This document shows positions 5,698-8,204 of a DNA stretch of 8,204 bases, one piece after another; within the stretch, counting starts at the first letter, position 1; each line of letters opens with the position of its first letter. A model generated the notes under the pieces. It did no database searches. It was not told the origin of the DNA and saw only the letters and a list, made by a program, of their open reading frames with translations. A program made the position numbers and the translations under genes. Source of the stretch: Lysobacteraceae bacterium (GTDB lineage Bacteria; Pseudomonadota; Gammaproteobacteria; Xanthomonadales; Xanthomonadaceae); the NCBI GenBank assembly GCA_028293685.1, contig JAQGOI010000275.1, positions 1 through 8,204 on the forward strand, given 5' to 3'.

Positions 5698-6999
5698 CTA
5701 TGCCGCACCGGCATCGGCCTCGCGGAAACGCGGCCACAGGTACAGCAACAGCGCGCTCGCCGGCAGTACGGCCAGTGTTGCGATCACGAAGTAGCTGCCA
5801 TAGCCGGTGGCTTCCACGATCGAGCCTGCGAACACCCCGAGCACCTTGCCAGGCAGGTTCACCATCGAGCTGAGCAGTGCGTACTGGGTCGCGGTGTGCT
5901 GGCGGTTGACCAGCGACGACAGGAACGCCACCGCAGCGGTACCGAGGAATCCCAGCGTGATGTTCTCGGCCGAGATCACCAAGGTCAACGCGGCCAGATC
6001 GCCGGGATGGCGGATCAACCACACGTACAGCAGGTTGCAGCTCGCGCACAGCACGATGGACGCCAGTAGCGGCCGGCGCACGCCCCAGCGCGCGATCGCG
6101 ACGCCACCGAGGAACACGCCGACGATCCCCATCCAGATGCCGTAGATCTTGGTGATCGCGCCAATCTGGGTCTTGGTGAAACCCATGTCGATGTAGAACG
6201 GACTCATGATCCCGCCGACCAGCGCCTGTTCGGGGATCTTGAACAGCAGGATGAACAGCAGCGTCAGCAACGCCGTCTGCCACCCGTAGCGTCGGAAGAA
6301 ATCGGTGAACGGGTCGGCCACGCTTTCGCGCATCCACTGCGTCCAACTCGCGGGACGGGTGCGCAGTACCTCGGGTTCGCGCGCGAGCAGCGTGATCGCC
6401 ACCGGCACCAGCATCAGCAGCGCCATCACCTGGTAAACCCTGCTCCAGGCCATGCGGTCGGCCATGAACAGCGCGAACGCGCCGGTCACGATCAATGCGA
6501 TGCGGTAACCGAGCGAATAGGTCGCGACCAGCGCGCCCTGCGCCGCTGGCGGCGCGATTTCGATGCGATAGGCGTCCACCGCGATGTCCTGGGTCGCGCC
6601 GGCGAACGCCACCAGCAGGGTGCAGGCGATGAACACGCCCAGTTGCGTCGGGGTCGCGAGCGACATCGCCAGCAATCCGGCAATCACGCCCAGTTGCGCG
6701 AACAGCAGCCAGCCGCGGCGCTGGCCCAGCCGCGACAACAACGGCAGCCGGGTGTGGTCGAGCAGCGGCGCCCACAGGAACTTCAAGGCATACGTCATCC
6801 CGGCGCTGGCAATGATCGTGATCTCCTTCAGCTCGATGCCGTTGTCCTTGAGCCAGTACGCCAGGGTGCCGGCGACCAGCAGGAACGGCAGGCCCGACGA
6901 GAAGCCGAAAAAGAACATCGTCCACGCGGCCGGCTGGGTGAATGCTTTCCAGACCGAGGGCTTGGCGGGCCTGGCGACCGCGACGGAGGCGTCGCTCAT
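5698..6999 (-). CDS. ampG: AmpG-type muropeptide permease (MFS)
   Basis: AmpG is an inner-membrane, proton-driven importer of anhydro-muropeptides (GlcNAc-anhydro-MurNAc peptides) released by wall turnover. It feeds recycling and, where an AmpR-type system exists, beta-lactamase induction. The protein is 433 residues with about twelve hydrophobic segments. AmpG hallmarks are FGFSSGLPFLLVAGTLAYWL (31-50), YALKFLWAPLLD (70-81), a cytoplasmic RRGWLL (94-99) and GATQDIAVDAYRIE (134-147). It is shorter than E. coli AmpG (491 residues), mainly at the C-terminus. The start at 6999 is preferred over an upstream ATG at 7062 because MSDASV begins the cytoplasmic leader and the ATG overlaps the ExoIII stop in an ATGA; the longer form would add 21 Arg-rich residues antisense to nothing known. 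No independent ribosome site is visible, so translation is probably coupled. Confidence 0.9.
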   Translation of the reverse strand: MSDASVAVARPAKPSVWKAFTQPAAWTMFFFGFSSGLPFLLVAGTLAYWLKDNGIELKEITIIASAGMTYALKFLWAPLLDHTRLPLLSRLGQRRGWLLFAQLGVIAGLLAMSLATPTQLGVFIACTLLVAFAGATQDIAVDAYRIEIAPPAAQGALVATYSLGYRIALIVTGAFALFMADRMAWSRVYQVMALLMLVPVAITLLAREPEVLRTRPASWTQWMRESVADPFTDFFRRYGWQTALLTLLFILLFKIPEQALVGGIMSPFYIDMGFTKTQIGAITKIYGIWMGIVGVFLGGVAIARWGVRRPLLASIVLCASCNLLYVWLIRHPGDLAALTLVISAENITLGFLGTAAVAFLSSLVNRQHTATQYALLSSMVNLPGKVLGVFAGSIVEATGYGSYFVIATLAVLPASALLLYLWPRFREADAGAA

Positions 7000-7784
7000 T
7001 CGGCGTAATCCACGGCGAAGGGTGCGTGGTCGGAAAACCGCGGCGACGGCGTGATCGCGCACGCGCGCAACCGTTTACGAAGCGATGGCGTCGTCAGCTG
7101 GTAGTCGATGCGCCAGCCGACGTTCTTGGCACGCGCGGCACCGCGGTTGCTCCACCAGGTGTAATCCTGTCCTTCCGGATGCAGCGCGCGATACGCGTCG
7201 ACCCAGCCGGCATCCGATGCGCAAAGCCCATTGAGCCACTCGCGCTCGGGCGGCAGGCAACCGGAATTTTTCTGGTTGGATTTCCAGTTGCGGATGTCGC
7301 GTTCGCTGCGCACGATGTTCCAGTCGCCGCACAACACGTAGTCGCGACCGCTTGCCAGCCATTGGTCCAGGATCGGTCGAAGCCATGCCATGACCTCGAA
7401 CTTGAAGCCCTGGCGCAATTCGCCCGATGAGCCCGACGGGACGTACATCGACACGACACACAGGTTGCCGAAGCGCGCTTCCAGATAGCGTCCTTCCTCG
7501 TCGAACGGTTCCCAGCCGATCGCGGTGCGGACTGAATCGGGTTCGCGGCGGCTGTAGATCGCCACGCCGCTGTAGCCTTTCCTGGTCGAGGCATCGCGGA
7601 ACCACGCCTTGTAGCCGTCGGGCACGCAGCCGTTGCGCACACCGGCTTCGCCGCTGAGCTGGTGTTCCTGCGCCTTGGTTTCCTGCACGCACAGGATGTC
7701 GGCATCCTGCGTGGCGAACCAGTCGAAAAACCCTTTGTTTGCCGCCGACCGCAGGCCGTTGGCATTGAAGCTGATGATGCGCAT
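6996..7784 (-). CDS. xth: Exodeoxyribonuclease III (AP endonuclease)
   Basis: ExoIII is a cytoplasmic, Mg-dependent DNA-repair nuclease of the EEP fold that incises abasic sites and degrades 3' ends of duplex DNA. The 262-residue length is standard. Catalytic residues of the ExoIII family are visible: N7 in FNANGLR, E35 in QETKAQ, Y114 in MYVPSG, D154 and N156 in CGDWNI, D227 in GWRIDYQL, and D252-H253 in SDHAP. The Pseudomonas translational regulator Crc is a close relative but has lost several of these (for example its SDHAP counterpart reads SQHAP), so an active nuclease is favoured. The stop TGA overlaps the ampG start. In Stenotrophomonas ampG is likewise co-transcribed with an upstream gene named ampN, which this gene may correspond to. 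Upstream ribosome site is weak; an extended -10 lies 27 bases before the start. Confidence 0.93.
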   Translation of the reverse strand: MRIISFNANGLRSAANKGFFDWFATQDADILCVQETKAQEHQLSGEAGVRNGCVPDGYKAWFRDASTRKGYSGVAIYSRREPDSVRTAIGWEPFDEEGRYLEARFGNLCVVSMYVPSGSSGELRQGFKFEVMAWLRPILDQWLASGRDYVLCGDWNIVRSERDIRNWKSNQKNSGCLPPEREWLNGLCASDAGWVDAYRALHPEGQDYTWWSNRGAARAKNVGWRIDYQLTTPSLRKRLRACAITPSPRFSDHAPFAVDYAE

Positions 7785-7810
7785 GCGCAGCCCGCAAACG
7801 AGTTGGCCGG

Positions 7811-7819
7811 ATCATAGCA
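7811..7819 (-). promoter_or_regulatory. Extended -10 promoter element of xth-ampG
   Basis: On the minus strand TGCTATGAT (7819-7811) is an extended -10 (TGn followed by TATGAT, five of six consensus). The -35 region is GC-rich and poor, which extended -10 promoters tolerate. Transcription would begin near 7804, giving a leader of about 20 bases. Confidence 0.5.
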
Positions 7820-7875
7820 ACGCGCCACGACCGTGCGCCGATGCACCTGCTGGATGGGTCGCCATGCATCACCGC

Positions 7876-7881
7876 TAGACT
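7876..7881 (+). promoter_or_regulatory. Possible -10 giving a leaderless GNAT transcript
   Basis: TAGACT (7876-7881; four of six consensus positions) ends six bases before the ATG at 7888, so transcription would begin at or next to the start codon. No Shine-Dalgarno lies upstream and no clear -35 is seen. It is divergent from the xth promoter in a gap of 103 bases. Confidence 0.3.
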
Positions 7882-7887
7882 GCGCGG

Positions 7888-8204
7888 ATGATCGCGCCCG
7901 CAGTGCACGTGCATGTAGCGCCGGTGACGGCGGCCATGAGCATGGCCGTGGAGGCGTTGCAGGTCCGGCCCGATCAGGTCGCCTATGTCGGCGTTCCCGC
8001 CTTCAACCTGGCCAGCGCGCAAAGCGACCCGCTCAGCGAAGCCATGGCCGTCCTGGCTGACCATCAGGTCATCGGGTTCTACCGGCTGGACTTCGCTCCC
8101 AACGCCATCATCGGGCGCGACCTCGGTGTGCCGACCGTGGGTTTGCGCGCCTTCCTGATCGATGCGCGACATCAGGGGCGTGGGCTCGGCGCCCGTGCCA
8201 CCGC
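7888..8204 (+). CDS. GNAT-family N-acetyltransferase, N-terminal part (partial)
   Basis: The frame from ATG 7888 stays open for 105 complete codons to the window edge. The protein ends in VGLRAFLIDARHQGRGLGAR (84-103). This is motif A of GNAT acetyltransferases: a beta strand carrying the catalytic core, then Gln-Gly-Arg-Gly-Leu-Gly, the loop that binds the pyrophosphate of acetyl-CoA. An earlier strand, VIGFYRLDF (61-69), fits the preceding hairpin of the fold. The acceptor substrate cannot be deduced, and about the last third, including the acceptor-site end, is missing. Start choice is tentative: there is no good ribosome site and GTG or ATG codons lie close downstream (M17, M19). It is divergent from xth and has no evident link to it. 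Confidence 0.78.
   Translation, partial: MIAPAVHVHVAPVTAAMSMAVEALQVRPDQVAYVGVPAFNLASAQSDPLSEAMAVLADHQVIGFYRLDFAPNAIIGRDLGVPTVGLRAFLIDARHQGRGLGARAT

Noticed and set aside
4774..6069. 431-codon plus-strand frame across anmK, the RHH-like gene and ampG
   Set aside because: Frame-shifted or antisense to three supported genes and without any family motif.
7000..7062. Longer ampG start at ATG 7062
   Set aside because: Adds 21 Arg-rich residues lying inside the ExoIII coding sequence; the ATGA junction at 6999-6996 is a standard coupled start.

Overview
The window is high-GC chromosomal DNA with strongly GC-biased third codon positions. It most resembles a gammaproteobacterium of the Xanthomonadaceae (a Lysobacter, Luteimonas or Stenotrophomonas relative). 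That placement rests on protein style, on gene order (tyrS, M23 peptidase and anmK together, as in Pseudomonas) and on an ExoIII-ampG pair that recalls the ampN-ampG operon of Stenotrophomonas. It is an inference from reading, not from a search.

Layout. Bases 1-71 hold the last 22 codons of a thiolase-family enzyme. Bases 72-827 hold no convincing gene: they are packed with hairpins and nested inverted repeats. At 828-1217 lies a small MAPEG-family membrane protein. Converging on it is tyrosyl-tRNA synthetase (1278-2498, minus). A divergent promoter region (2499-2671) separates tyrS from an M23 murein endopeptidase of the MepM type (2672-4102), followed by anhydro-N-acetylmuramic acid kinase anmK (4167-5291). 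A small gene of uncertain function with a ribbon-helix-helix-like N-terminus (5139-5606, minus) runs antisense into the last 153 bases of anmK. On the minus strand, exodeoxyribonuclease III (6996-7784) is translationally coupled by an ATGA overlap to the muropeptide permease ampG (5698-6999). A GNAT acetyltransferase (7888 to the window end, plus) is transcribed divergently from the nuclease gene and is cut by the window edge.

How the genes fit together. Three of them form a cell-wall turnover set. MepM opens peptide cross-links in the periplasm, AmpG imports the anhydro-muropeptides that are released, and AnmK phosphorylates the anhydro-MurNAc that results in the cytoplasm. In bacteria with an inducible beta-lactamase this path also carries the inducing signal. 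TyrS and ExoIII are housekeeping enzymes. The rest (MAPEG, the RHH-like protein, GNAT) have no assignable substrate.

I found no tRNA, rRNA, CRISPR array, transposase or phage gene. The least explained parts are the repeat-dense stretch at 113-757, where one arm pair carries a compensatory base-pair change, and the small RHH-like gene overlapping anmK.
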